Assembly: GCA_903868245.1 (NCBI GenBank)
Contig: CAIPUN010000113.1
Span: forward strand, 1 to 33,233
Length of the DNA stretch: 33,233 nucleotides
Origin: an uncultured Sphingomonadales bacterium
Lineage (GTDB): Bacteria; Pseudomonadota; Alphaproteobacteria; Sphingomonadales; Sphingomonadaceae
Reading direction: 5' to 3'
A program made the translations under genes and the position numbers. This document shows, in pieces, positions 1 to 9,730 of the stretch. Below the pieces are notes generated by a model. It was not told where the DNA came from. It ran no database searches and saw only the letters and a list, made by a program, of their open reading frames with translations. Position 1 is the stretch's first letter. Every line of letters starts with the position of its first letter.

Positions 1-25
1 ATCTGGCTTTGACAGGGAATATCTG

Positions 26-1315
26 ATGGCGAATGTAACCGTAATTGGCGCACAATGGGGCGACGAAGGTAAAGGCAAGATTGTCGACTGGCTGGCGGAA
101 CGCGCCGACGCCGTCGTCCGCTTTCAAGGCGGGCATAATGCGGGCCACACTTTGGTGGTAGGCGACAATGTCTATAAATTATCGTTACTGCCGTCGGGTA
201 TTGTCACTGGCACATTGTCGATTATCGGCAATGGTGTGGTTCTCGATCCATGGGCGTTGCGCGATGAAATGGCGAAGCTGCGCGGGCAGGGCGTTAGTAT
301 TACGACTGAAAATTTTGCGTTGGCAGATAACTGCGCGTTGATCTTGCCGATTCACCGAGACTTGGATGGTTTGCGGGAAGCTGCGGCGGGTTCAGGCAAA
401 ATCGGGACCACAGGCCGCGGCATTGGCCCTGCCTACGAAGACAAGGTGGGCCGCCGTGCAATCCGCGTGTGTGACCTTGCACATCTTGATTCATTGGATG
501 CCCAGCTTGACCGCCTCTGCGCGCACCATGATGCCTTGCGCGCTGGATTTGGCGAACCGCCCGTTGATCGCGCACGCTTGATTGCGGATCTGAAAGAAAT
601 CGCACCCTTCGTCCTCGAATATGCGCAACCGGTGTGGAAGCGTTTGAACAATGTCCGTAAGGCAGGGGCACGGATATTGTTTGAAGGCGCACAGGGCGTA
701 TTGCTCGACGTTGATCATGGCACTTATCCGTTCGTAACCTCGTCCAACACAGTTTCAGGCACAGCAGCGGCCGGTTCGGGGCTTGGACCAAGTGCAGCAG
801 GCTTTGTTCTGGGTATCGTAAAGGCTTACACTACGCGGGTTGGGTCAGGGCCTTTCCCGACCGAGCTTGAGGATGAAACCGGCCAAAGACTGGGTGAACG
901 CGGCCATGAATTTGGCACCGTTACGGGACGCAAGCGCCGCTGTGGATGGTTTGACGCCGTGATTGTGCGCCAAAGCTGCGCCGTGTCGGGGGTGACCGGC
1001 ATAGCGCTGACCAAGCTCGATGTGCTCGACGGGTTTGATACGATCAAGATCTGCACTGGGTATCGTTTGAACGGCAAGGTCTATGATTATCTGCCCGCGC
1101 ATGCGGCAGAGCAAGCGGCCGTGGAGCCCATTTACGAAGAAATGCCAGGTTGGCAGGAAACAACCGCAGGCGCACGCAGCTGGGCCGACCTTCCGGCACA
1201 AGCGATCAAATATATCACGCGTGTGCAGGAATTAATCGAAACGCCCGTTGCCTTGGTATCCACGTCGCCGCAGCGCGAGGATACGATCTTGGTGCGCGAT
1301 CCCTTTGCCGATTAA
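26..1315 (+). CDS. purA: Adenylosuccinate synthetase
   Basis: This cytoplasmic enzyme joins IMP and aspartate with GTP to make adenylosuccinate, the first committed step from IMP to AMP. The 429-residue product has the family's usual length. The GTP-binding loop GDEGKGK lies at residues 12-18, with catalytic Asp13, and His41 sits in GGHNAGHT. The IMP-binding [14 protein letters not shown] stretch, the late GSGPFPTE and the [12 protein letters not shown] loop are all present. The ATG at 26 has AGGGA at 14-18, 7 nt upstream. A TGA at 10-12 may be the end of the gene before it, which cannot be identified from this window. The gene converges on the MFS gene and the two stops share TTAA (1312-1315), so there is no room for a private terminator. 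Confidence 0.98.
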   Translation: MANVTVIGAQWGDEGKGKIVDWLAERADAVVRFQGGHNAGHTLVVGDNVYKLSLLPSGIVTGTLSIIGNGVVLDPWALRDEMAKLRGQGVSITTENFALADNCALILPIHRDLDGLREAAAGSGKIGTTGRGIGPAYEDKVGRRAIRVCDLAHLDSLDAQLDRLCAHHDALRAGFGEPPVDRARLIADLKEIAPFVLEYAQPVWKRLNNVRKAGARILFEGAQGVLLDVDHGTYPFVTSSNTVSGTAAAGSGLGPSAAGFVLGIVKAYTTRVGSGPFPTELEDETGQRLGERGHEFGTVTGRKRRCGWFDAVIVRQSCAVSGVTGIALTKLDVLDGFDTIKICTGYRLNGKVYDYLPAHAAEQAAVEPIYEEMPGWQETTAGARSWADLPAQAIKYITRVQELIETPVALVSTSPQREDTILVRDPFAD

Positions 1316-2613
1316 CCTGTTTTCAGCTCTTCCTTAAGCCGCAAGCTAGCGCGCCAGAAGAAGTAAGCGGGGATGAGGCCAAGCCACGCGGCGCCATAGA
1401 GCACCCATCGGACGCTTTCATCGCCTGCAAGCGGCTTGAACGCGTCTGACATCATGCCGAACAACAAGGGACCAAGGCCAAGGCCGATCAGGTTTTGACC
1501 GAAAAGCATGAACGCGGCGGCAACAGCGCGGGCCTCTGGCTTTACCAAGCCTTGCACAGTGGCGTAGGTCGGGCCGTAATAAGCCGCGTTCAATGCCGAT
1601 GGCACAAATAACAAGATAATCGCCACGCGCCAGTCGGTGGCGAAATAGCCCAAGAATAAAATGGGCGTTGCAATGACCATACCCAAGGCAGGCGTGGTCA
1701 GCAAATGTCGTTTGTCGATTTTGCCGAACTTGTCGGCCATCATGCCACCGAGCCATGTGCCGACCATGCCTGCGACACCCAAAACAATGCCAAGCAAAAG
1801 GCCGGTTTCGCCGGGGCTAATGCCATGTGAGCGGATGAATAAAATGACCGCCCAAACGCTTTTGCCGTAGGAAAGAAACGCCGTGAATGAGGCCGCAATG
1901 GCCAACAGCACAAAGGCGCGCGAGCTGTATACTTCTTTGAGCGCGTCTTTGGTGGACAAAGCATCGCGTGCCTTTTCGCCTGATAATGCGCGCGCGGCAG
2001 CCTCAGCCTTGCGTGGCTCGCGCAATATGAAGGGCAGAAAAGCCGCCAATATCAAACCGGGAATAGCAACGGCCATAAAAGCCACGCGCCAGCCATAGAT
2101 ATCGTTCAATGCGCCGCCGATGACGAGGCCTAACAAGCTGCCAATTGGAATGCCAAGGCCGTAAAAAGCAATGGCCGATGATCTTTTTTCCGGCGGAACG
2201 CTGTCGGTAATGAGCGAGTGGGCGGCAGGCGTGCAGCCAGCTTCACCCACGCCAACGCCCACACGGGCGAGCGCGAGTTGTGCGAAATTCTGCGCTAACC
2301 CGCATAAGGCCGTCATGGCGGACCAGACCGCTAAGGATATCGATATCAGGCCAACGCGGTTGGTGCTGCTGTTATCTGCATAACGCGCGATGGGGATGCC
2401 CAACAATGTATAGAAAAGCGCAAAGGCAAGGCCCGTAAGTAAGCCAATTTGGGTATCGGAAAGGTTGAGATCCCTGCTGATTGGTTCAGCAAGAATGTTA
2501 ACAATTTGTCGGTCGAGGAAGTTCAATACATAGACAACCATCAATATCCACAGCAGCAATTTGGGATTGGTAACGGTCGGTTTGGCAACCTGCGCCCTTT
2601 GGCCTTCTTCCAT
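1312..2613 (-). CDS. Spinster-like MFS transporter
   Basis: This is a 12-helix inner-membrane carrier of the major facilitator superfamily, 433 residues, which is typical. The N-terminal half matches spinster-type MFS proteins: [16 protein letters not shown] in helix 1, then [24 protein letters not shown] covering helix 2 and the conserved loop 2-3, then [19 protein letters not shown] in helix 4. Bacterial spinster-like carriers are commonly annotated as lipid, sugar-phosphate or aromatic-compound transporters, and the substrate cannot be read from sequence. The ATG at 2613 is preceded on the minus strand by GAGGAG about 7 nt away. It is convergent with purA and divergent from the methyltransferase across 173 bp. 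No substrate-pathway gene is adjacent. Confidence 0.9.
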   Translation of the reverse strand: MEEGQRAQVAKPTVTNPKLLLWILMVVYVLNFLDRQIVNILAEPISRDLNLSDTQIGLLTGLAFALFYTLLGIPIARYADNSSTNRVGLISISLAVWSAMTALCGLAQNFAQLALARVGVGVGEAGCTPAAHSLITDSVPPEKRSSAIAFYGLGIPIGSLLGLVIGGALNDIYGWRVAFMAVAIPGLILAAFLPFILREPRKAEAAARALSGEKARDALSTKDALKEVYSSRAFVLLAIAASFTAFLSYGKSVWAVILFIRSHGISPGETGLLLGIVLGVAGMVGTWLGGMMADKFGKIDKRHLLTTPALGMVIATPILFLGYFATDWRVAIILLFVPSALNAAYYGPTYATVQGLVKPEARAVAAAFMLFGQNLIGLGLGPLLFGMMSDAFKPLAGDESVRWVLYGAAWLGLIPAYFFWRASLRLKEELKTG

Positions 2614-2786
2614 GAATGTCTCCTCTTCCTCTGTCGGGTTATGAGATAAATTTAGACATTGTCAAAGCCTTGAAATGCGCGTTCGGCGGGCATTGTAAAC
2701 GGCATGTCGTGCCATGAGTGGAGATAATCAGATAAGCCGGTCAGTCTTTGATTGACTGTTGTTCGCTTCACGGGTCTTGGGGCGAG

Positions 2787-3524
2787 ATGACAACACGCGA
2801 AACGACGGCGTATATGCCTCTCCATGATTTGGACCTTAAACTGTCGTTGGGCGATCGCGTCATGGTGATGGCCTATGGCGCTGTTCAATGGCCGTGGTTG
2901 CTGCGTAGCCTTGATGGCGGGCGCAAAAAAGACAAGACTGATCTGCTTGCCTATCTCGGCTTGCCGCTGGATGCGCTACCTAATCTGGGCAGTTGGAAAG
3001 CCGACACCCATTTTTTGTGGCATATAGTTTCTGCAATCGAAGACATGCGTCCAGCGCAAGTTGTTGAACTTGGCTGCGGGGCTTCCACCTTTGTCGCTGC
3101 CCGCGCATTGCAGCTTTTTGCTGGCGGGAAAATTGTCAGCTTTGACCAACATGCGGCCTTCGTGGAAACGACACAAGGCTGGGTCCATGACAATGATATG
3201 GACGCAGACATCCGGCACGCCCCATTAGGCGCGCCGCCATCTGGCTGGCCGGGGCATTGGTATCAACTGTCTGATGTTCCCAACGAGATTGATTTGCTCA
3301 TCGTCGATGGACCGCCATGGGCTATCCACCCGCATGTGCGCGGTGCGGCCGCAAGCCTGTTCCCGCTTATCCGTCCAGGCGGTAAGGTGCTGATGGATGA
3401 CGCCGCGCGACCCGGCGAGCGTGTCGTGGCGCGGCGCTGGCGCAAAGAGCATAAGAATATGGAATTCACACTGGACAACCAAGGTGCCAAAGGCACCTTG
3501 GTTGGATACAAAAACCTTACCTAA
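2787..3524 (+). CDS. Class I SAM-dependent methyltransferase-like protein
   Basis: The product (245 residues from the chosen start) has a Rossmann-type SAM-binding motif I (VVELGCGASTFVAARAL), an acidic strand end (IVSFDQH) and a motif IV-like LLIVDGPPW, followed by LIRPGGKVLMDDA. This is the usual order for class I methyltransferases. The substrate is unknown. The frame stays open upstream to a TTG at 2748, but I prefer ATG 2787 because GGGG at 2779-2782 precedes it and the TTG has no ribosome-binding sequence. An ATG at 2814 is also possible. The stop overlaps that of the convergent symporter gene (shared CTAA, 3521-3524). A perfect 13-bp hairpin lies within its last codons (3476-3504). Confidence 0.75.
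   Translation: MTTRETTAYMPLHDLDLKLSLGDRVMVMAYGAVQWPWLLRSLDGGRKKDKTDLLAYLGLPLDALPNLGSWKADTHFLWHIVSAIEDMRPAQVVELGCGASTFVAARALQLFAGGKIVSFDQHAAFVETTQGWVHDNDMDADIRHAPLGAPPSGWPGHWYQLSDVPNEIDLLIVDGPPWAIHPHVRGAAASLFPLIRPGGKVLMDDAARPGERVVARRWRKEHKNMEFTLDNQGAKGTLVGYKNLT
3476..3504. repeat. Perfect 13-bp hairpin in the methyltransferase 3' end
   Basis: The arms at 3476-3488 (CAACCAAGGTGCC) and 3492-3504 are exact reverse complements around an AAA loop. The hairpin encodes part of the methyltransferase C-terminus (NQGAKGTLV) and ends 20 nt before its stop. No T-run follows on either strand, so it is not a standard intrinsic terminator. It could pause RNA polymerase or stabilise the 3' end of either convergent transcript. 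Confidence 0.7.
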
Positions 3525-4864
3525 ACTTTAGCCGAAGGCTTTTTGGTTACCTTTTTCTCAGCGAGATTGAGGCCGGCCTTTCCACCTGCTGCTGTATGCG
3601 CAGGGGCATGGGGTGTTTCGGTATATTCCGGCTGTTCTACCTCAAGCATCCCCTCCCATTTGGTGATGACAGAGGTTGCAACTGCGTTGCCAACGACGTT
3701 GGTCGCAGTGCGGCCCATGTCGAGGAATTGGTCAATCGCCAGGATCAGCGCGACGCCTTCCACCGGCAGGTCGAACATTGCCAATGTACCCGTGATGACT
3801 ACCAACGAAGCGCGCGGCACGGCGGCCACACCCTTGGAGGAAATCATAAGCGTAAGCAGGATAAGGATCTGCGTACCGATGGATAGGTCAATGCCATAAG
3901 CTTGCGCGATAAAGATGGTCGCGAAGCTCATATACATCATCGAACCATCCAGGTTGAAGCTGTAACCCAAGGGCAGCATGAAGCCGGAAATCCGGCGCGG
4001 GACGCCAAAACGATCTAGCTGTTCAAACAATTTTGGTAGGGCCGCTTCGCTGGATGCGGTTGAAAATGCGATCAACATAGGTTCGCGGATGTAACGGATG
4101 AGCGTCCAAATGCGTCGGCCCAGAAAGATTGCGCCGATGGACAAGAGGATTGTCCACAACAAGGCCAGCGACAGATAAAACTCCGTCACCAGTTCCAAAT
4201 AGGTAGCAAGAATTGCCAGACCGCTTTTTGAAACTACGGCCGCCAAGGCACCGAAAACGGCAACGGGCGCATAACGCATGACATAATGCGTGATCTGCAG
4301 CATCATTTCGGCAAGAGACTCTGCACCCCGCACCAAAGGCGCACCCTTTTCACCTAAGGCCGAAAGCGCGATGCCTGCGAACAAAGAGAACACCAAAATC
4401 TGCAAGATGTTGTTAGTCGCCATCGCTTCAAAAGCGTTTTTGGGGAAAATCGAAAGAATGAATTCCCAAAAGTCTAGCTTCTTGACCTCGCCAATCGTTG
4501 ATGCCGCATTGGCGACCATGTCAACTGGCGCACCGATTCCTGGTTGAAAAAAGTTCACCATCAACAAGCCAAGGCCGATCGAGATGAAGCTAGCGAAAAT
4601 AAACCATGTAATGGCGCGGAAACCGATGCGACCGAGCGCAGAGCTATCGCCCATATGCGCAATGCCAACGACGATGGTTGACAGAATAAGGGGCGCAACC
4701 AACAATTTGATTAGGTTCAGAAATATATCAGAAAGGAGTTTGAACGTCTTTGTTAGATACTCAAACTGCGTGCTGTCCTGCGCGAAATTAACATGGACTG
4801 CGTAGCCAACTGCCACGCCCAAGATCATTCCTGCCAGTATCCACAATGTAAGCCGTTTATCCAC
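3521..4864 (-). CDS. Dicarboxylate/amino acid:cation symporter (SDF family)
   Basis: This inner-membrane secondary transporter belongs to the GltP/DctA family; 447 residues is normal. It has the re-entrant HP1 loop FSTASSEAALP (about 267-277), the cation-site motif NLDGS (304-308; archaeal GltPh has NMDGT) and HP2 SSKGVAAVPRAS (342-353). Helix 8 reads DQFLDMGRTATNVVGN, in which Asp378, Asp382, Arg385 and Asn389 align with GltPh Asp390, Asp394, Arg397 and Asn401. Arg385 points to an acidic substrate such as glutamate, aspartate or a C4-dicarboxylate. The start is GTG at 4864, supported by GGAGGG (4869-4874, complement strand) 4 nt away. The C-terminus is a lysine/alanine-rich tail. The gene is divergent from glutamate dehydrogenase across 185 bp, which fits glutamate uptake, but the exact substrate is inferred. 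Confidence 0.93.
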   Translation of the reverse strand: MDKRLTLWILAGMILGVAVGYAVHVNFAQDSTQFEYLTKTFKLLSDIFLNLIKLLVAPLILSTIVVGIAHMGDSSALGRIGFRAITWFIFASFISIGLGLLMVNFFQPGIGAPVDMVANAASTIGEVKKLDFWEFILSIFPKNAFEAMATNNILQILVFSLFAGIALSALGEKGAPLVRGAESLAEMMLQITHYVMRYAPVAVFGALAAVVSKSGLAILATYLELVTEFYLSLALLWTILLSIGAIFLGRRIWTLIRYIREPMLIAFSTASSEAALPKLFEQLDRFGVPRRISGFMLPLGYSFNLDGSMMYMSFATIFIAQAYGIDLSIGTQILILLTLMISSKGVAAVPRASLVVITGTLAMFDLPVEGVALILAIDQFLDMGRTATNVVGNAVATSVITKWEGMLEVEQPEYTETPHAPAHTAAGGKAGLNLAEKKVTKKPSAKV

Positions 4865-4922
4865 GCAACCCTCCGATTATGCTTTGTTTCGCGCGACGCT
4901 ACACAGGAGCAATGGTCGTCGC

Positions 4923-4946
4923 AACAAGTTACAGACGTGACTTGTT
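4923..4946. promoter_or_regulatory. Candidate operator: near-perfect 24-bp palindrome
   Basis: The arms AACAAGTTAC (4923-4932) and GTGACTTGTT (4937-4946) are reverse complements at 9 of 10 positions around AGAC. The site lies in the divergent region between the symporter and glutamate dehydrogenase genes. A possible but weak -35 (TTGTTT, 4943-4948) overlaps its right arm. A dimeric transcription factor site is the natural reading, but the factor is unknown. Confidence 0.5.
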
Positions 4947-4972
4947 TAAACGTGAGAAGCGCGCCATAAGTC

Positions 4973-4989
4973 TTGTAATAAAATTACAA
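4973..4989. promoter_or_regulatory. Candidate operator: perfect 17-bp AT-rich palindrome
   Basis: TTGTAAT and ATTACAA are exact 7-bp inverted arms around AAA. The site lies 26 bp right of the first palindrome and 60 bp before the preferred glutamate dehydrogenase start, close to where a transcript from a weak upstream promoter would begin. It looks like a dimeric repressor or activator site, with no family assigned. Confidence 0.5.
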
Positions 4990-5049
4990 CGCACTTTGTC
5001 GTTGAAGATGGCAGATAATCAAATGCTTGCGGGCTCGGGAGATCATTTC

Positions 5050-8000
5050 ATGGCGGCCGCCAAAATTGTTAAAAATCGCGAAAAAATCGACAAAACTCTT
5101 TTGCAGGATATGGTTTCAGCCTTTGCCGAGACAGCTTTGCCGGGCGAAAATGAAGGTTTTGATAGCAAAGCGGCGGAGGATGCTGCGCGCTTCACCATCG
5201 AAACCGGCCTGCATCGCAAGACGGGCAGTGCGGCCATTGCACTGGATAGCTTTACCGATGCGCATGGCCGCTTGATGATGCGGATATCGTTAAATAATGA
5301 CGACATGCCTTTTTTGGTGGATTCAGTCTCTGCAGCCGTCGCCGCTTATGGCATATCGGTGAACCGCATCATTCACCCGGTGTTGAGCGTTACACGTGAT
5401 GCCACCAATATGCTGTCATCCATCAGCCGGAAACGGATTGACGGGCAGACCCGCGAATCCTTCATTTATCTGGAAACAGCCCGCGTCGATGCCAAAGAAC
5501 GCCGTCAGCTTGAGGCGCATTTGGCGGCTGTTCTCGCTGATGTTCGTGGTGCAGTGACCGATTGGCAAGACATGCTTGCTGCTTTGTCCGTAGACGCCGA
5601 CAGCCTGCCCGATAGCGAAGGCACCGCGCTTATCCGCTGGTTCCATGATAATAATATGACGATTTTGGCGCATGAGCGGATCAGCAGTGATGGCACCCGT
5701 TCCAACCGCCTTGGCTTGTCGCGTGTCAGCGACGCACTTGTGCTTTCCGAAGATAGCGTCAGCCTTGCTATCAACTGGTTTGAAGCAGGGGGTGTTGCGC
5801 CGTTGGTGCTGAAATCCAACCGTGTTTCTAATGTCCACCGCAATGTGCAATTGGACCTGATTGTTATTCCGGTACAAACCGGCGATCGGGTAACGGGTTT
5901 GGCCGTCACGGCCGGACTTTGGACCAGTGCGGCGCTTGCAACTGCTCCGGAAGCCATACCCGTGCTTAGAACGCATCTAGCGTCGTTGATGACGCGTTAT
6001 GGCTTTGACCCTTCGGGCCATGCGGGCAAGGCGATGGCCCACGCGCTCACGGCGCTACCCCACGACCTTTTGGTTGCGCTCAAGCTCGATGATCTGGAAC
6101 GCGTCACGCTGACCGCCATGTCGCTGACCGACCGACCGCGCCCTAAGCTGATTGCGCTTCGGTCGCCACTGGGACGTCATTTGTATATTTTTGTGTGGTT
6201 GCCACGCGATGATGTATCGACGGGTATCCGTAAGCAGATACAGACGATGCTTATGGATGCCACCGGTGGGTCCTTATTAGGCTGGACTATCGGTTTGGAA
6301 GACGGCGGCGTCGCTTTGCTGCGCTATACGCTCGATTTGCCGGACCGTGGACAGACAGTTGACGAAGCCAGCTTGGATGCAAAGCTTGAGCTGATGGTCC
6401 GTGGATGGGAGCCCGCGGTTGAGGCTGCATTAGCCCAGCTGACCGATGAAAAACGTGCGGCCGCCATGCTTGTGCGCTACGGTGCTGGCTTCCCGGCCAA
6501 TTACCGCAGTAGTTATTCGACCGACGAAGCTGCGCGGGACATGATTGGTTTGCTCGCCATGGAGCGTGACCACAGCAAGATCACGCGATTGTTCGAGGAA
6601 GATGGTAAGCTTCGGTTGAAAATCTACAGTTATGGCGGGGCTTTGCCGTTGAGCGATGTCGTGCCCGCACTGGAGAATTTCGGTTTTGATGTTCTGGAGG
6701 AATCGCCGACCGCATTGACGGATGGTCATTATATCCATGACTTCCATCTGGCCCTGCGTGGCGGTAATATTTCAAACTTATTAGAAAAGCGGCAAGTCGT
6801 TGAAGCAGCGTTGAGCCAAGTGTTGGATGGCTCATTTGAAAATGACGTATTCAACCAACTCGTCACCATTGGCGGGCTTACACCGCAATCTGTCATCTGG
6901 CTGCGCGCATGGTATCGCTATTTGCGCCAAACGGGCGTGACTTATGGTATGCCAACAGTGGTGTCAGCCTTGGCCAAAAACGCCAATGTGACGCGGTCCA
7001 TAATTTCCTTGTTCGATGCCTTGCATAATCCTGCAAACAAAGGAAATCGGGACAAGGAAGCCGCCAAATTTGAGAAGGCGATCACCTTTGACTTGGCGGC
7101 GGTTTCGGCGATTGACGAAGACCGCATCCTGCGTCGGTTTTTGGCGGTGGTGCTTGCAACATTGCGTACAAATGCGTTTTCCACAGCGGCGGCAGAGGCA
7201 CTGGCCTTCAAATTGGATTGCGCGAAGGTGCCTGGCCTGCCTGCGCCTTTACCTTGGCGGGAGGTGTTCGTGTATTCGCCCCGGGTGGAGGGCATCCACT
7301 TACGCGCTGGCCCCGTCGCGCGTGGCGGCTTGCGCTGGTCCGACAGGCGCGATGACTTCCGTACCGAGGTTTTGGGCCTGATGAAGGCGCAGCGCGTTAA
7401 AAACGCGGTAATCGTACCGACCGGTGCCAAAGGCGGCTTCTACCCCAAGCGCCTACCGGACATGCGGATTGATAGGGATGCATGGTTTGCTGAGGGCACA
7501 GAGGCTTATAAAATCTTTATCCGGACGTTGCTGTCGATCACCGATAACATCGTCAACGACCGGATCGTGCATCCTGACAATGTGGTCATTCACGACGGTG
7601 ACGATCCCTATTTCGTTGTCGCGGCTGACAAGGGCACGGCGACATTCTCGGATACCGCGAACGCCATCGCGCTGGAACATAATTTCTGGCTTGGCGATGC
7701 GTTTGCGAGCGGTGGTTCGGTTGGTTATGACCATAAGGCGATGGGCATTACCGCAAAGGGTGGCTGGTTATCAGTGCAGCGCCATTTTGCCGAAATGGGC
7801 ATTGATGTCCAAAAAGATCCGGTCACGGTTGCAGGCGTTGGTGACATGTCTGGTGACGTGTTCGGCAATGGCATGCTGCTTTCAAAGACGCTGAAAATTG
7901 TCGCTGCGTTTGACCATCGTCACATCTTCCTCGATCCCAATCCCAACCCGGCGACCAGTTGGAAAGAACGTCAACGCTTGTTCAATCTGCCGCGTTCCAG

Positions 8001-9699
8001 CTGGCTCGATTATGATGCCAAGCTGATTTCAAAGGGCGGCGGTGTGTTCGCCCGCACGGATAAAATCATCCAAACAACATCTGAAATCAGAAGTTTGCTT
8101 GGCATAGATGCGAAGGAAATAGAACCATCTGCATTGATGACCGCGATATTAAAAGCGCCAGTCCAGTTGATGTGGTTCGGCGGCATAGGGACCTATATCA
8201 AGGACCGGAGCGAAAGCCATTTGGACGTCGGCGACCCCGGCAATGACTTCATTCGTGTAAACGGCGCAGACGTGCAGGCGCAAGTCATTGGCGAAGGCGC
8301 GAACCTTGGCGTGACGCAGGCGGGACGCATTGGTTTTGCCTTGCGCGGTGGCCGCATCAACACCGACTTTATCGATAATAGCGCGGGCGTCGATTGTTCC
8401 GACAATGAAGTGAACATCAAAATCGCCTTAAATGCCCAAATGCGCGCAGGCAAGTTGAAGGAACCCGCCCGTAATGTCTTGCTGGCGGAGATGACCGACG
8501 CCGTGGCGCATTTGGTGTTGGAGGATAACCGTCTGCAGACGCTGGCCTTGTCTATCGCGGAAACCGGCGGCGCGGGTGATTTGCCTGCCTACGTTAGGCT
8601 TATCGAGATTTTTGAAGGCGCTGGCCGATTGGACCGTGTGGTCGAAGGGCTGGCACCCAATGAGGAATTGTTCCGGCGTGCCAGCGAAGGGCGCGGACTC
8701 ACGCGGCCTGAATTGGCGATATTGCTCTCCACAGCGAAGCTGGCAGCGCAGGATGGGGTTGAGGAAGCGCCTTTGGCGCAGGACCGGTCGATGGACGGTG
8801 AGCTTTTGGCGGCATTCCCGGACGCGATGCTCAAATCGCATAAGTCGGCGATTTTGGGACACCGGCTGCGCAAGGAAATTATCGCCACGAAATTGGCCAA
8901 CCGCATGATCAACCGGCTTGGCATGTTGCACCCATTTGAATTGGCGGAGGAAGAAGGCTGCAGTCTTGGCGATGTTGCCGCAGCCTTTGCCATAGCCGAG
9001 AGCATTTATGATCTACCGTCCTTGTGGCATGCCATGGATACAACAGCGATGTCGGAATCGACGCGGCTAATGCTATTCAATCAAGCAGCCCTAGAAGTGC
9101 GCGCGCAAATGGCCGATATAATTCGCAATGCCCTTGAAGGTCGCGATGTCGCCGCCACCACGGCGGTGTATGCGCCCGTTGTGCAAAAGCTAACAGAGGC
9201 ATTGGACGGGCTTGTGCCCCATGACGTCCGGCTACAGACCGAACGCTTTGGCGCGCGCTTGACCGAAAATGGCGCACCACGGAAAATTGCGGACCGTCTG
9301 GTGCAATTGGCACAATTGGATGGCGCTATCGGCCTGGCGGCACTTTCATCCACGCAAAAGGGCGATATCACTGCATTGACACGCGCCTTTACCACTTTGG
9401 GTGAGGCGCTGGGTCTAAGCTGGGCACAGGGAACCGCCATGCAGGTTGACCCCCAGGATCCGTGGGAGCGGCTGTTGGTTGCTGGATTGGCACGCGACTT
9501 TCAAACCATGCGCCTCGACTTTTTACGGGGACGGGCTGCGAAGAAACCGCTTGAAGATACGCAAGACTGGCTGGCGGCCAACGCGGTGCGTGTGCGGGCA
9601 TTCAAGGCGATGGTGGACCGTGCCCGCATGACGGGTGCGCCGACCCCCGCCATGTTGGCCCAAGTCGCGGGGCAGGCACGGGTATTGCTGGGGCGTTAA
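5050..9699 (+). CDS. gdhB: NAD-specific glutamate dehydrogenase, large type
   Basis: This enzyme oxidatively deaminates glutamate to 2-oxoglutarate and ammonia with NAD+, and it belongs to the roughly 180-kDa bacterial class. The long N-terminal half carries ACT-like and helical regulatory domains. The catalytic domain begins near residue 700 and shows RGGLRWSDRRDDFRTEVLG (about 757-776), PTGAKGGF with the substrate lysine (near 796), GVGDMSGDVFGNGML (near 930) and GEGANLGVTQ (near 1082). The frame is open from ATG 4879 (1606 aa). I chose ATG 5050 (1549 aa) because GGAG at 5038-5041 sits 8 nt upstream, the family usually begins close to this point, and the palindromes would otherwise lie in coding sequence. 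ATG 5008 is an alternative. The gene symbol follows usage for this class and is less certain than the function. Confidence 0.95.
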   Translation: MAAAKIVKNREKIDKTLLQDMVSAFAETALPGENEGFDSKAAEDAARFTIETGLHRKTGSAAIALDSFTDAHGRLMMRISLNNDDMPFLVDSVSAAVAAYGISVNRIIHPVLSVTRDATNMLSSISRKRIDGQTRESFIYLETARVDAKERRQLEAHLAAVLADVRGAVTDWQDMLAALSVDADSLPDSEGTALIRWFHDNNMTILAHERISSDGTRSNRLGLSRVSDALVLSEDSVSLAINWFEAGGVAPLVLKSNRVSNVHRNVQLDLIVIPVQTGDRVTGLAVTAGLWTSAALATAPEAIPVLRTHLASLMTRYGFDPSGHAGKAMAHALTALPHDLLVALKLDDLERVTLTAMSLTDRPRPKLIALRSPLGRHLYIFVWLPRDDVSTGIRKQIQTMLMDATGGSLLGWTIGLEDGGVALLRYTLDLPDRGQTVDEASLDAKLELMVRGWEPAVEAALAQLTDEKRAAAMLVRYGAGFPANYRSSYSTDEAARDMIGLLAMERDHSKITRLFEEDGKLRLKIYSYGGALPLSDVVPALENFGFDVLEESPTALTDGHYIHDFHLALRGGNISNLLEKRQVVEAALSQVLDGSFENDVFNQLVTIGGLTPQSVIWLRAWYRYLRQTGVTYGMPTVVSALAKNANVTRSIISLFDALHNPANKGNRDKEAAKFEKAITFDLAAVSAIDEDRILRRFLAVVLATLRTNAFSTAAAEALAFKLDCAKVPGLPAPLPWREVFVYSPRVEGIHLRAGPVARGGLRWSDRRDDFRTEVLGLMKAQRVKNAVIVPTGAKGGFYPKRLPDMRIDRDAWFAEGTEAYKIFIRTLLSITDNIVNDRIVHPDNVVIHDGDDPYFVVAADKGTATFSDTANAIALEHNFWLGDAFASGGSVGYDHKAMGITAKGGWLSVQRHFAEMGIDVQKDPVTVAGVGDMSGDVFGNGMLLSKTLKIVAAFDHRHIFLDPNPNPATSWKERQRLFNLPRSSWLDYDAKLISKGGGVFARTDKIIQTTSEIRSLLGIDAKEIEPSALMTAILKAPVQLMWFGGIGTYIKDRSESHLDVGDPGNDFIRVNGADVQAQVIGEGANLGVTQAGRIGFALRGGRINTDFIDNSAGVDCSDNEVNIKIALNAQMRAGKLKEPARNVLLAEMTDAVAHLVLEDNRLQTLALSIAETGGAGDLPAYVRLIEIFEGAGRLDRVVEGLAPNEELFRRASEGRGLTRPELAILLSTAKLAAQDGVEEAPLAQDRSMDGELLAAFPDAMLKSHKSAILGHRLRKEIIATKLANRMINRLGMLHPFELAEEEGCSLGDVAAAFAIAESIYDLPSLWHAMDTTAMSESTRLMLFNQAALEVRAQMADIIRNALEGRDVAATTAVYAPVVQKLTEALDGLVPHDVRLQTERFGARLTENGAPRKIADRLVQLAQLDGAIGLAALSSTQKGDITALTRAFTTLGEALGLSWAQGTAMQVDPQDPWERLLVAGLARDFQTMRLDFLRGRAAKKPLEDTQDWLAANAVRVRAFKAMVDRARMTGAPTPAMLAQVAGQARVLLGR

Positions 9700-9730
9700 A
9701 GCGCTGGGGCGACGGGGAAAAGACGACGCG

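Noticed and set aside
2748-2786. TTG-started longer form of the methyltransferase
   Set aside because: The extra 13 residues have no ribosome-binding site before them; ATG 2787 is better placed, though not certain.
5416-5976. 186-residue minus-strand open frame opposite glutamate dehydrogenase
   Set aside because: It is a shadow of the long real gene, with no domain.
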